From assembly GCA_934047225.1 (NCBI GenBank), contig OW203992.1, positions 18,837,501-18,901,500 on the forward strand: a stretch of DNA of 64,000 nucleotides, read 5' to 3'. Source of the stretch: Ypsolopha sequella (taxonomy: Eukaryota > Arthropoda > Insecta > Lepidoptera > Ypsolophidae). The translations under genes were made by a program, and so were the position numbers. Within the stretch, counting starts at the first letter, position 1, and every line of letters starts with the position of its first letter. Of the stretch, positions 10,436-21,466 are shown one piece after another. The notes under the pieces were generated by a model. The model ran no database searches. It was not told the origin of the DNA and saw only the letters and a list, made by a program, of their open reading frames with translations.

Positions 10436-11755
10436 CATTCTGTGTAAAAACTATCAGGAATTGTTCAATAAAACCAAAAAAGTAATTTATTCGCCAAAAT
10501 TTATTTTGTCGCCTTCTAAATAGGCTCCTTCGCTTGCAATACAGCCACGCCAGCGCTTGACCCATTCCTCCATAAATTTTTTGTAAGCTGATTGGGGGAT
10601 GGTCTTCAACTCTTTCAGCGAATTTTCTTTTATAGCTTCAATCGACTCGAAACGTCTTCCTCGAAGTGGTAACTTCAGCTTTGGGAACAGGAAAAAGTCA
10701 GACGGAGCCATATCAGGTGAGTACGGCACTTGGTCGATGACATTCGTCGAGTTTTTGGCTAAAAACTCTTGCACGATTATGGCTTTTTGCGATGGTGCAT
10801 TATCATGGTGTAAAATCCACGAATTGTCGTTCCATAAATCTGGCCGTTTTCGGCGGATATTCTCACACAAACGCCTCATGACGCCTAAATAACATTCTTT
10901 ATTCACCATTTGTCCCTCTGGAAGAAATTCATAGTGCACTACACCCCGGCATTCGAAGAAAACTATCAGCATAACCTTGATTTTCGAGCAGCTTTGACGC
11001 GGATTTTTGGGTTTCGGTTCATTTTCGAGGCGCCATTCTGAAGACCGTTGACTTGTTTGCATACCGTACTCATAAATCCATGTCTTGTTGCCAGTTATTA
11101 TGCGGTTCATGAAGGTGGAGTCCGAAAAAGATCGGGAAATCATGTCTTCAGCAACCTGCTTTCGATGCTCTTTTTGGACAAAATTGAGCTCTTTTGGAAC
11201 TAATCGTGCGGCGACGCGTTTCATGCCCAAAATGTCCGTCAGAATATTATGAACGGACTTAAAAGATATGTTTACCTCTAGAGCTAACTCTCTAAGACTC
11301 ATACGACGATTTTCAAGCACCAGACTCTTGATTAGATTGGTGTTTTCATCATTCGCAGTGGTTGGGGGTCGACCAGAACGAGGCAAATCAGTTACCACTT
11401 GTCGGCCTTCTTTAAATACTTTATACCATGCATAAACCCGTGTTTTTGAGATATATGAATCACCGTTAGTCTTCTGCAACATTTTTAGTGATTCGGCACA
11501 GGAAATCTCGTTTGATACGCAAAATTTAAGACAAACTCTTTGTTCAACAAATGCTTCCATAGCAAAATCGCAGAACACTTAAAACAACGAGATACAAAAA
11601 CAGCAGCTGAAATTACACTGAGTGACATAATGCACTCAAAGTTCGCGTGGTAACTCATTACAGTCCTACCAACTTACGAAAAAAAAAGTAGGTTGATATG
11701 TTTACCGCGCGTTCTGTAATTTATCAATTCCCGATACTTTTTACACAGAGTAGTA
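10434..11755 (-). mobile_element. Mariner transposon, complete ends
   Basis: A 1,318-bp element (10436-11753) with TA on both sides (10434-10435 and 11754-11755). Inverted ends share CTGTGTAAAAA and GGAATTG: the left reads CTGTGTAAAAACTATCAGG and the right, reversed, CTGTGTAAAAAGTATCGGG. It encodes one transposase on the minus strand and has the size usual for mariner. Confidence 0.93.
10487..11560 (-). CDS. Mariner transposase, first catalytic Asp lost
   Basis: This is a 357-codon uninterrupted frame starting at the Met of 'MEAFVEQRVCLKFC'; an upstream in-frame Met adds six codons but the family starts here. Mariner transposases excise and insert at TA sites. The N-terminal half holds two helix-turn-helix regions ('ESLKMLQKTNGDSYISKTRV', 'MSLRELALEVNISFKSVHNI') and the linker 'GRPPTT'. 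The catalytic core shows 'HHDNAPSQ' (second Asp) and 'YSPDMAPSDFFLFPKLK' (third Asp, 34 residues later, the DD34D pattern). The first motif, normally GDETW, is GNKTW: Asp to Asn and Glu to Lys, each explained by one G-to-A change. The protein should therefore be catalytically dead, though it might still bind its ends. Full length otherwise. Confidence 0.9.
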   Translation of the reverse strand: MEAFVEQRVCLKFCVSNEISCAESLKMLQKTNGDSYISKTRVYAWYKVFKEGRQVVTDLPRSGRPPTTANDENTNLIKSLVLENRRMSLRELALEVNISFKSVHNILTDILGMKRVAARLVPKELNFVQKEHRKQVAEDMISRSFSDSTFMNRIITGNKTWIYEYGMQTSQRSSEWRLENEPKPKNPRQSCSKIKVMLIVFFECRGVVHYEFLPEGQMVNKECYLGVMRRLCENIRRKRPDLWNDNSWILHHDNAPSQKAIIVQEFLAKNSTNVIDQVPYSPDMAPSDFFLFPKLKLPLRGRRFESIEAIKENSLKELKTIPQSAYKKFMEEWVKRWRGCIASEGAYLEGDKINFGE

Positions 11756-12769
11756 TATTACTTGGAAAATGTAAGCCTATTGACAAAATTGTAATAAGAG
11801 CATTAACGTTAAGTCGATAAATTCTGTCGATGGAAGTTGTTTATATCATTTACCAAAAAGCTCCTGTTGGAATATAAATTCAAATACAAATAATAAGCCG
11901 CAAAGATAAAATAATAACAGAAAGTTTTCCAGAAAATAGAATGGTGCTCAAATCAAATGGAGAGAGAAAATGCAAAATGTCTCGCAAAGGCTGCATCTCT
12001 TATCTGATGTCCACGAGCCGAGCTGCTGACTACGAAAACTTATTTACTTTGAAGAAATGCGCTTATTTTACCACCGAGGCGAAATGCCAACGGAGAGGAA
12101 ATTAATTTCCAACTTGCGATAAAAATATCGAATAAAAGATAACTTTCTTTAGATATGTCGAGGAATTTGTGATAATAAATTGTTAATTATAGAGAAAAGC
12201 GTTTTTCCAGTTTATTACCTGTTTTTGAAGCTTGGGTTTCATGGTCTGGCCGTAAATAAGGATACTTATTTCGAAGTCAGGGCGTTAAATGAGTTAGTAA
12301 AGTTTTTATAGGTTGATCAGTACTTGCTGTGGGGATGAGGGTTGGCCGGACACGTGCGAGGTAGTCTCAGCTTCTCAACTCACTCGTAAAAACGCCTACT
12401 TTGTACTTTCTTTGAGTCTCAATGATTACCTACTTGGCTCTTCCTTTAATAACAAACCGCCTTCAATAACAGAGGTTCGTTGTGAGTGTTTATTACTTTA
12501 TGTATTAGAAAACACAATAACATTTTTGCTGAATCTTTTTATTCGGCTAAGTTTTTCTTAACTTAGGGTTGATAATTTCTATATGTATATTTGCACAGAT
12601 AATATAACACATATCTGTAGAATAAAATAAGATTATAAGTAATGTTGGCGTGTTCGACACACATTCTATTGGTAGAAAATTTAAAGCTTGCGTTATCGCG
12701 TTCTTAAATACGATTATTTGAAAGCTTTAAAGGGAAAAGGTTACACAATATCTGGTCTACACGAATTAC
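11756..12769. other. Gene-free stretch
   Basis: AT-rich; I see no exon, RNA gene or inverted repeat I can defend. Confidence 0.35.
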
Positions 12770-13055
12770 CTTACACGAGCGACCTTGTTGATATGCACAA
12801 GCTATCGCATGAAATCTATACAAGCGACCGCGTGGATCTAAATAAGCAACCGCCATGAAGCAAATGGCAACCGCGTAGACGAACGACTACATTATTTTTT
12901 AAGAACGACCACGAGAGTCTACGAGCAACTGCATGGTTCTATATGAGCGACCGCGTGGATACACACGAACGACCGCGTGCTTTTATGAGCGACCGCTTGA
13001 GTCTATATACGAGCAACCGCATGGTTCTACACGACACATAAGCGACCGCGTGGGG
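12770..13055. repeat. Degenerate minisatellite, unit 'gagcgaccgcgtgg'
   Basis: About eleven imperfect units spaced roughly 17-30 bases apart, based on 'acgagcgaccgcgtggttctata' variants such as gcaaccgcatgg and gcgaccgcttgag. It is strikingly GC-rich against the surroundings. The spacing is irregular and there is no open frame. Confidence 0.75.
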
Positions 13056-13191
13056 CGGGGCTACAATAAATTTTTTTGCCCCCAGTCTTTTTAATTACTT
13101 AAACGTTCAGTTCTGAAATTGGCTAAAACAATGGAGCAGTTAATAGAAGAACAATAGAAAAGCATGATCGCGTCCTGTGAAAGTAGACGGG

Positions 13192-13629
13192 TTAAAGGTA
13201 ACTGAAAAAATTCACTAATATCGTCAAAATCGACACTCGTTGAAGTTATGTATCTGCTGTTTAAAAGAAGTCTCAAGTTGAATAAATTAGTATTACAATT
13301 TTGGGACCTTTTTCTAGATTTTGGACTATCAGAAACGTGATTGGACGAATTTCAATCGATAGAAATAATTATTGAAATAAGGTCTAAATTTACACTTTCT
13401 TTGATATTCTGACAAAATGGGATAGCATACAGACTTCAAAAATATTTATTTAGATGGGTTTTAACAATACCTAAATTCTTGGTAACGAAAATTTTCATAG
13501 CTATTTTAGTTAATTTTGTATTTATTTTTGCAACTTTTTGTCAATTTGCCCCGATTCCGACCCTCGTGTACTGCAGGTCTTTCCACCTGGAGTAACGGGA
13601 ACCTTTGCACGGACGATATATCAACTTAA
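13192..13629 (+). mobile_element. TTAA-flanked miniature element, copy 3 (diverged)
   Basis: TTAA at 13192-13195 and 13626-13629. The interior aligns along its length with the copy at 6003 (for example 'aaaatcgacact', 'gatgggttttaacaatacc', 'ggagtaacggga') but with many substitutions and indels, so this is an older copy. Confidence 0.7.
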
Positions 13630-13913
13630 GTAGGGATATTAAAAAATGCATCATTGATGTCTCATACACGGAGGCAAACAGTGACATTGTGCCGGGCTCA
13701 AAGCTGAGATCAAAAGCCGTCTATCAAAGACGAGTGAGTGTATTCACATTTACACGTGGAGGGAAACCCCCCGCGCCGTGAGGGGTGGAGGGTGACTTCA
13801 AAATGCGGGGGTGCGAGCTAGTTCAAATTTTACACACGAAACAACTTTGGTACCACACTGCTGACGCCCGAAATGTAAATCCGTATTTTGTGTTTTACAA
13901 ACATTATGATAAT

Positions 13914-14103
13914 GCTCTTTTTCGCAAGAGTTTATAAAGTTTTGGTTTTGAGTAATAAAAGCTGAGTTTGTTTGTCTATATTGTTTGTTTAAATTATTTG
14001 GATATATAGCTCTTTGTCGCAAGAGTTTATAAAGTTTTGGTTTTGAGTAATAAAAGCTGAGTTTGTTTGTCTATATTGTTTGTTTAAATTATTTGGATAT
14101 ATA
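13914..14103. repeat. Near-perfect 95-bp tandem duplication
   Basis: Copies 13914-14008 and 14009-14103 match except for one base near the start (gctctttttcgc versus gctctttgtcgc). The single copy is otherwise unremarkable AT-rich DNA. Confidence 0.92.
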
Positions 14104-14845
14104 ATAAAACGTGATGAAAAAATATTTTCGATATATATTTCGACCCACCTTGCCATAATCTTTGTCTACTTTGGGTAAAAAGTGTAAATTGTTCGTCGTA
14201 CGCAACGTTAACGTGGATACATAACTTGTTTTAAAATATGCTTGAATATACATCGTACACAAATCTACGTTTATTTTTTAAATCTAACGTCATCGATGTG
14301 TTTTCGTATCCTGGGGCCAGCCAGACAGACACTGATCCCGACAAATTCCGATCAAACATATATACGTACCATACGAATGCAGTTGTTGATATGAAGACTG
14401 CGCGCTTCTATATTGATTGCTTAGTGTGTACCAAAATGATAGTAACGGACTTGTTCATTCGTATTGTAATCTAAGCGCCATGTAGTTGTAGAGAGATATA
14501 TAAGGCTTTTCTTTCGATTGATGAGTTCATAAATTACATTTACATATAGTCGTAAATAAAAGTCACGCAAAAGGTGATGCTGATTAACAATTTATCATCC
14601 ATAAATAAATACTATCCATCTACATAATAATAAGTACTAATTAAGTGTTTGTAAGTAGATTGATTAATACTATAAGTAAAGTAAACAATGTATGTCCTCT
14701 CCTCAATGTCATTGCTGTGCCCCTGCGGGGTATTACATGATCTCAAAAAAAAACCTGTCATTTTTATTATGTATGTGATAACGCAAATTAATAATTTGAA
14801 TTTGAATCATCCTAACGAAAATATCCTCATAGGTATCGTATTTAA
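14104..14845. other. Gene-free stretch
   Basis: Nothing recognised. A short frame at 14238-14474 has no coding character that I can defend. Confidence 0.35.
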
Positions 14846-14847
14846 GG

Positions 14848-15275
14848 GGCTCCACAATGCTAAACATCAGTTTTGTATTGGAATCAGTTCCGTCAATGTA
14901 GACGGTAAAAATTTAAAAAAAATATGGTGTATATTTTGACTCAAGACAATTATTAGTTACACTTTATAAATAAACTTAAATTCAATCTTCTTTTAATTAT
15001 AGTACTTTCAAAAAAGCATGAATTTCAAAAAAAAGCGATTCAGTTTCCATATTTCAAAACCGATTGAAGCGAAACCAACACACGCAGATACTTACTAGAA
15101 GAAAACATATTTATTACATAAAGAAATTAAAGTTAATGTCCTAATTTAGCAGCGATTTCAAAATAACTGAAGTTTTGCGTGCACGGCATCTGATTAGAGC
15201 AGGATAGACAGTTAAAAAATAAAAGCGTTAGAGCAGGACTGAATTTTAGCATTGTGCAGCCTGTGAGTCAGAGCC
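14848..15275. mobile_element. Possible miniature inverted-repeat element
   Basis: Left end 'CACAATGCTAAACATCAG' (14854-14871) is complemented on the right by 'ctgaattttagcattgtg' (15239-15256) with neighbouring similarity over about 25 bases. No target duplication was found. Confidence 0.45.
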
Positions 15276-15847
15276 TGTTTCGATTTGTGCCACCAGTATA
15301 TTTGCTGTATAGATACAGTACCTACCTACCTAACAGTGTAAAGTAAACTTCATATCCAAAAAAGCATTTATTTGTGCCCAAGTACGTCGCTGAAATGTGT
15401 GAATGTTTTACTTATTGGCGCTCGGATTGAAGACACCTTGACTTCCTTGAGTACGAATTTCGCGATGACGATTTAATAATACCATACTTTTTATTTAGTT
15501 GATTTTTGATAAAGTGTTACAGGTAAACAAAGTTAAAGTAATTTTAAGTAAAAACAAGAAATTCCTCGCATAATACGACACTAAAACAAAATATTCCAGG
15601 TGAAATGAAACGTAATAAAGACCGAAAGAAATGACCGAGGGAAAGTGTTCGCATTAAACAAATCGCGTCTAAATGAAAACAATGTCTGTATTGTTCAGTT
15701 CGTAAATTGTTTGTAATAACTTACGCGGTCTCATGTGAGATAAAATAATTTGGACCCCAGATTTGCTTTCTTTTGAAAGACCTCTTTCACAACCGTGTAT
15801 TGTGTTCATTGTTTGGTTGCACTGTTGTACCCCTGAGGCCAATGTGG

Positions 15848-15893
15848 TCTGTTAGGCCTGTTCACATGTAGATATGTGAACAGGCCTAACAGA
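15848..15893. repeat. Perfect 20-bp hairpin
   Basis: Arm 15848-15867 (tctgttaggcctgttcacat) and its exact complement 15874-15893, with a six-base loop gtagat. No target duplication or larger element is visible around it. Confidence 0.9.
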
Positions 15894-16065
15894 ACAATAG
15901 TTTAGGGACCGTTGTCAAGGAAATTAAAGCAAAGCGAGGTCCCCAAAAGTCGAGTTTTACTGGGAGAACTTATTTTCAAGGAGTTATTTTTAAAAGAAAC
16001 ACAAGTTTTGTTATGGAATTCTCTTCCTCCTACTCTACGAGGGTGCGTAACTGTCTCCTCATTAA

Positions 16066-16175
16066 AAAAAACCGGCCAAGTGCGAGTCAGACTCGCGTGC
16101 TTAGGGTTCCGTATTATGGATGATAAATTTAATTTTGTAATTTTTTTTCGTGAGTTTCTCAACCGCTGTTTTTCC
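16066..16175 (+). repeat. Lepidoptera 'ccggccaagtgcgagtc' repeat, truncated
   Basis: Begins at an A-run then 'ccggccaagtgcgagtcag' and 'agggttccgt', continuing to 'gtttctcaaccgctg'. It matches the reversed copy at 6727. Confidence 0.8.
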
Positions 16176-16845
16176 TGTAATCTTTAGGTTAAACACATAT
16201 AAAACATTTTTTTTCTAGTTGCAATGCCAAATTACGTTTTTTGTGATTTTAGTGATCTTTTAGAATGTTTCTCTTGATAATAGTGAAACATGTTTCAAAT
16301 CTGAAAAAATAAATAAAGTAATTTAATGTGGATAATTCATGATTTATTATGATGAAGGCAGTTACTCGCCCTCGCTCAGATGAAGGCAGTCTAAATCTGC
16401 TGAAACTGGTCGGCTTTCCCGATCATAACACGTATTGAGGTGAGCCGTTTTTATATATAAATCGTAATGTAACTTCTTAACTAATTATACAAATGTTATT
16501 TGCTAAAAATATTCTGATTTAATATGCTTAATTGTCCAAACGCGAGAGCATGGTTAGCGGAACCGACCCTTAAAGAAAAATTTCATCGCAAATTAAAACT
16601 TTACAGTTTCATACTTGTTAAAATTATTGCTTTGGTTTCAGTAAATGTCATTTGGCTATTACACGCCCGTGTTTTTTATTAATATTTAATTATTTTTATT
16701 TGTAAAATTTTTATTTATTATAAATTTTTAGGATGGTTTGGTATTTAAAATTATTATGATTATTTAGGTAATTTGATTTTTTTATTTTTTTTTATTTATA
16801 CGTTTTAGTATGTAACTGATACGTTAAAAAAAAGGAAATATGCTA
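16176..16845. other. Gene-free stretch
   Basis: AT-rich. A small near-repeat 'gatgaaggcagt' occurs twice (16350, 16379). No exon seen. Confidence 0.3.
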
Positions 16846-16848
16846 AAA

Positions 16849-16929
16849 ATAAATACATGATCTTGCTAAGTTTCTTGCCTTTTTTCTTAGCAAGACTAAT
16901 CGAAACTTCTTAGCAAGGCATGTATTTAT
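16849..16929. repeat. Short inverted repeat with 'cttgctaag' core
   Basis: 'aaatacatgatcttgctaag' (16852-16871) is mirrored by 'cttagcaaggcatgtattta' (16907-16926), with an additional internal 'cttagcaag' (16886-16894). Possibly a small hairpin element. Confidence 0.6.
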
Positions 16930-17929
16930 ATATGTAACCCATTAGATTAGTATGTAGTATACAGTCGGCTGCCTGGATTCGTGTTGGGGGCTCAGTTGGT
17001 GATCATTGTTCCTGGTCCATGGCCGGGTCTCCAGTATGGTTTCGGGCGGTTGATTGAATTTCACCTTGTGTATTTATAGAATTTACCTATGATTTGAATG
17101 GTATATATATTGCTACAAAAATTAAATAAACCTTTAATTTATTTCATCTACATTTATTATTTTATTACATATATTTTTATAAGCATAAATTTAACTCGTA
17201 AAAAGTGTATTATGTATTACAAAATAAACTATTTGAATTTGAAATTACCGTTTATGTTAATTTTAGTTTGTGATTTTAGATGTTTGTATATATAGTTTCT
17301 GTTGATATCTAAAATAAAGTTTTTTTCTTATTTTATTCAAACAAACACCACCTAACATTTTGCCCAAAAAAGTTGAGTGTTGCAGACTGGGTAATTGATT
17401 TTGTCATTAGAATGTTTGGAAACACATTTTGCCCAATTTCTCGTATTAATCGGCCCAAAAAAAAGTTTTTACAGTAACGTATTGATTTCCTTTGTTGTAT
17501 TTAGTAGTTATATGCAGGATTGTCCGAAATATTAAGTAAAATAGTAAATGTAATAGTAATATCATAGTAATTTTTTGGTATCATTTTCTCTACTACATTG
17601 TTTATCTTGTACATTCTAAATCTATGAATGAAACGTTCAGGAACACACCGAAAACGATTGAATATTTTTCTTGATGTCTACTCTTTTGACATAACCACAC
17701 ATTTAAATATATCACTATAACTAGCCGAATCTTATACTTAGAACAACAAGAATCCTAAGTGGGCACACCATTGTTTCGTGTCTAATGATTCATAGCACAA
17801 CAATGCAATATTGAATAGACACGACTGACTATCGATTCACAATGGCTTGTCCAGTTGACCTAGAACACAGGTGACCTGGCATGAAAGAACGCTAATGCTG
17901 CTGGACAGCTGCAAGCTCTAGGTAAGCTG
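16930..17929. other. Gene-free stretch
   Basis: A small GC-richer patch at 16960-17060 precedes AT-rich DNA. No exon or element recognised. Confidence 0.3.
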
Positions 17930-18010
17930 GTGCTGCACTGCAAGCGAGTAATAGCTGATAACCCTCAGTCGGACGGAATGGTACAATGTTTGCGTTTTAG
18001 GAATAACAGA
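17930..18010 (+). pseudogene. Gypsy-type integrase relic
   Basis: The plus strand reads 'DNPQSDGMVQ' (about 17957-17986), a close match to the HPQSDGMVER motif near the catalytic Glu in Ty3/gypsy integrases. The flanks have stops and frameshifts. This is only a scrap, so confidence is limited. Confidence 0.5.
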
Positions 18011-18606
18011 GTGTGCCAACAGGTCAAAAGTCTTGGGATAATTTTACTTTTATATGTTTTTTTATATTTTTAAATATTCGTTTACCTGAAAATTGTTTCT
18101 GATTGATTTCTAGTTTGTGATACACTATAATAATAATTCTACTCTTCTTAGTTCTACTTTCAATTTTATCCCGTAATAGATACTAAGCAAACTATGTATA
18201 TTTTAATATCAAGAGAGTTTTAATAAAATAGGTATGGTTTTATGCAGGTATGCTTATATAGCTACATGCTGCTACGTTCGGAGTTCATTTCCGAATTTAT
18301 CGGGATATCACATTTTGAAGAGATTTTAAATTCATGATATCACCACGAAACTTTGAATTATTAGTTTTTCACTAACATTAATTACTTTGGTTTGGGATCG
18401 ATGGAATTGAACATGTATAGCACGAGTTATCTGTCTATGTAAAAGCATATCCTAAAATAGCCCACAATGCACTCAACGAGAGCTGCGACCACTTAACTAA
18501 ACCGACGTCTTCCAGCGAGAGTGCAACTTCTAGTGTCAAATTCTTCTCCACTAGAACTAGGGAAAAAGATCAGTTCCCAAGTTGATTATGGGTTCTGACA
18601 AGTTCT

Positions 18607-18746
18607 GGCCCCGTAGCATAATTTTTAATCGAGCGCAACGCGAGTTAGTTGATGTGGTTGAGTCACAAAATCATCGTGTCGCGCGCCTCACATTTGTGAT
18701 TCAACTAAGTTGCGTCGCGCGCGATTAAACATCATACTACAGGGCC
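18607..18746. mobile_element. Small inverted-repeat element
   Basis: A 140-bp unit with ~45-base imperfect inverted arms, ends GGCCCCGTAG and, reversed, GGCCCTGTAG, with a core of 'cgcgcg'-rich words around 'ttagttga'. No clear target duplication. Confidence 0.6.
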
Positions 18747-18792
18747 TGGGCAAACCAAGATAAGTAACAAAAATATTACTTTTTTATACCTA

Positions 18793-19061
18793 TATAAGGT
18801 GACTTTTTGATCATCGTCCAAATTCATACTGGTGGCTTGGTAAGTGATCAGTATCATGGATCAATAACAATTTTGGTGAAATTCGTAAAATGAAATTTCA
18901 ACTCCCCATAGGGATTCACTCGGGACTGGAACTGAATTTATATAGGAAGTCGAAATTTCATTTTACGAATTTCACAAAAATTGTTACTGATCCAAGATAC
19001 TGATCACTACTTATCAAGCCTCCAGTATGAATTTGGATGATGATCAAAAAGTCACCTTGTA
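18793..19061. mobile_element. TA-flanked long-hairpin miniature element
   Basis: Element 18795-19059 (265 bp) between TA dinucleotides (18793-18794, 19060-19061). Arms of about 107 bases (18795-18901, 18951-19059) begin AAGGTGACTTTTTGATC on both ends. No protein coding capacity. TA targets suggest mobilisation by a Tc1/mariner-type transposase. Confidence 0.85.
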
Positions 19062-20252
19062 TACTTCAAGTGTAGTTTATGAAATTGTTCGTGGGATGTG
19101 TGAGTGTATTCTGCATCAAATGGAATTCTTAAGTGTAGGCAAGGTTTATATAATTAATTAGTAATTGCGTCGTTTACAATTCATACTAAGGAGTAAATGC
19201 CATTTCCCTTATACAGAATTGTTTTAATTAAAAGGGCAGTTATGGAGGTCTACCTATACATTATGTAGATCAGAACAAAATGTTACCGACACAAATTGTA
19301 TGTGCTCATACGATTGTATCGTCATAAAAACAAACCCTCAGAAAACGACTATATAAAACCGTTGGAATTATTTTAGGGACATTTTACGGTAATTTCATTA
19401 GTTCTCATAACGTAGCACACACATGATCACAATTTGTAACTTAACACATAAACTGGATGAATGTTAGAACAAACAAACACTAATTTGAATTTGATGAGGG
19501 CTTTATATTGCTATCGGTTTTGGATTTATCGGAGCTTAACAATAAGGATGAGTATGAATAAGCAATATTCAACGTAAAATGAAAAGATCATTTATCTTAT
19601 ATCAGACTGCAGATTCTAAATGTACAATTTATGTATATAGTAGATATCATGCCAGCTTCTGCTCGATACGATACGATTATGTCTTAAGCTGCAACTTAAT
19701 ATACAATCTTGAAAGAGAGATAATTTAGCATCTTTTGTTCGCGGCAACACAAACCAAACCTGACCATGAGTAAAACAAAACAGCACCATTCATTTTACAT
19801 TCGTCATGGAAATACATTCGAATTGTACATTGTATGCAACAAACGATCGTAAAATGTAGTCAGACGCCGCGCTGCCGTCAGAAGCCGTTCGGTGCAGAAT
19901 ACCCTTCAAGCGCCACAAACGTCTCATTCAGAGCGACATTCTCAAAGCCAACTAGTTTCCTCTAAAGCCTTACTACGTAAAGAGAATCAGCATAAGTAAA
20001 TAAACAAGAGATTGACGCTTTCAACACTAAAAAGGCCTCTACGGTAACACGGCTATATTGAGTGTGCAAAAACAAATTAGCATATCAGAGACGTGCGACA
20101 AAATGGCTGTTCCTCTACGTACGTAATTAAGTAGGACAGAGATTTGGGTGAAATGAAGCGAATGATTTTCGGAAATAGGTTTGTTTACATGTTCCTTACT
20201 ATTTAATTATTTGTGTGATATTCGATCCCAACTTTCCTCTTTTAGTGCTACA
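19062..20252. other. Gene-free stretch
   Basis: Nothing beyond AT-rich unique-looking sequence. Slightly GC-rich at 19860-19960 without a usable frame. Confidence 0.3.
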
Positions 20253-20465
20253 ATCTCTGATAAGTTCAAACCTAATGTCATTTAGATAGATAGATATAAT
20301 CTTTATTTACTCAGCACTATCAACAAATTAATTCAAACACATTTTAAATACAAAACAAAATGAAGTGCTGGGTAAAAAGGCCCTGACTCAGCATGTGTTG
20401 CAGCCAGTAGACTATAACGCTGTTAGTGCCCCGATCTCTGAGATGTTCAAACCTAATGTCATTTA
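20253..20465 (-). mobile_element. LINE 3' tail with a 32-base target duplication
   Basis: Bases 20253-20284 recur at 20434-20465 with three mismatches, ending 'ttcaaacctaatgtcattta'; similarity extends about ten bases further left. Between them lies a ~149-bp insert that on the minus strand ends in 'gagtaaataaagatt' and a (GATA)n tail, i.e. the 3' end of a truncated LINE. The long duplication supports target-primed reverse transcription. Confidence 0.75.
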
Positions 20466-20526
20466 CTGTCAAATACCGGTAAGAGTATAGTAGATGTATA
20501 TTTAAAAAGAATAGAGATATGCTATA

Positions 20527-21466
20527 TACAGGTGAATTTTTGAGACGGGACAGTAAGGGCAGGTACCTTAACCGTTATAGTTACAGGAAAACGCTTTTAG
20601 GAGACGATCCATAAATTTTCAAGATATTCTGAACTGCATTTACAGATTTTGGAAAAAATGTACAGTCAGCAAGAAAATGGTCATTTTAAACAAAAACTTT
20701 TTTTTAAGCCAATCGATCCTGTTTCTTATGAGGATCAAAAGTCTCTACTAAACCGACTGAGGTTTGAGTACTAGAAATTTCAAAAATCGCAAAAAACTTT
20801 TCCCATACATTTCGGAAAAAGAGTCAAACCTCTAAATTAGCCAAACTTTTTGTTATGGGTAGATCCGCCATAATCCGCTATAAAGAATACTGGCTGAAAA
20901 AGTAGGTAAGTAAAAAAAAAGTTATAATTTCAAACTTTGAATTCGATTCGAATTCTTGGGTTATTTCAGGTCATTCTTATGTTTGTGCTGAAAAAATTCT
21001 AGATTATTAGTTTTAATTTATGTACTTCTTGTTAAAAAATGTCTTTAAATCGCAAACGTTTGGACTTAATTGAAGCGTATTTTGTAAATAGTAGGAACAC
21101 GGAATCTGCATTGGTGTGGTACGCGAATAAGTATCAATTGCGACAAGTACCATTAAGAAAGGTAATTACAAACCTTTTGAATATGTATGGGAAAAGTTTT
21201 TTGCGATTTCTGACATTTCTAGTACTCAAACCTCAGTCAGTCCAGTAGAGACTTTTGATCCTTATAAGAAACAGGATCGATTGGCATCAAAAAAGTTTTT
21301 GTTTGAAATGACAATTTTCTTGCTGACTGTACATTTTTTCCAAAATCTGTAAATGCAGTTCAGAATATCTTAAACATTTATGGATAGTCTCCTAAAAGCG
21401 TTTTCCTGTAACTATAACGGTTAAGGTACCTGCCCTTACTGTCCCGTCTCAAAAATTCACCCTGTA
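20527..21466. mobile_element. TA-flanked element with 280-bp inverted arms
   Basis: Element 20529-21464 (936 bp) between TA dinucleotides. Arms 20529-20812 and 21184-21464 start CAGG(G)TGAATTTTTGAGACG. The interior keeps a transposase N-terminal stub (see 21039). It looks like a deletion derivative of a Tc1/mariner-group element. Confidence 0.87.
21039..21190 (+). pseudogene. Transposase helix-turn-helix stub (DUF4817-like)
   Basis: Starts ATG and reads 'RKRLDLIEAYFVNSRNTE' then 'WYANKYQLRQVPLRKVI'. The pattern of an acidic helix, an aromatic-Tyr helix and 'R-x-P-s-r' matches the N-terminal DNA-binding domain found in many mariner-related transposases (DUF4817-type, from memory). After about 50 codons the frame runs into the right inverted arm, so catalytic domains are deleted. 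Confidence 0.6.
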
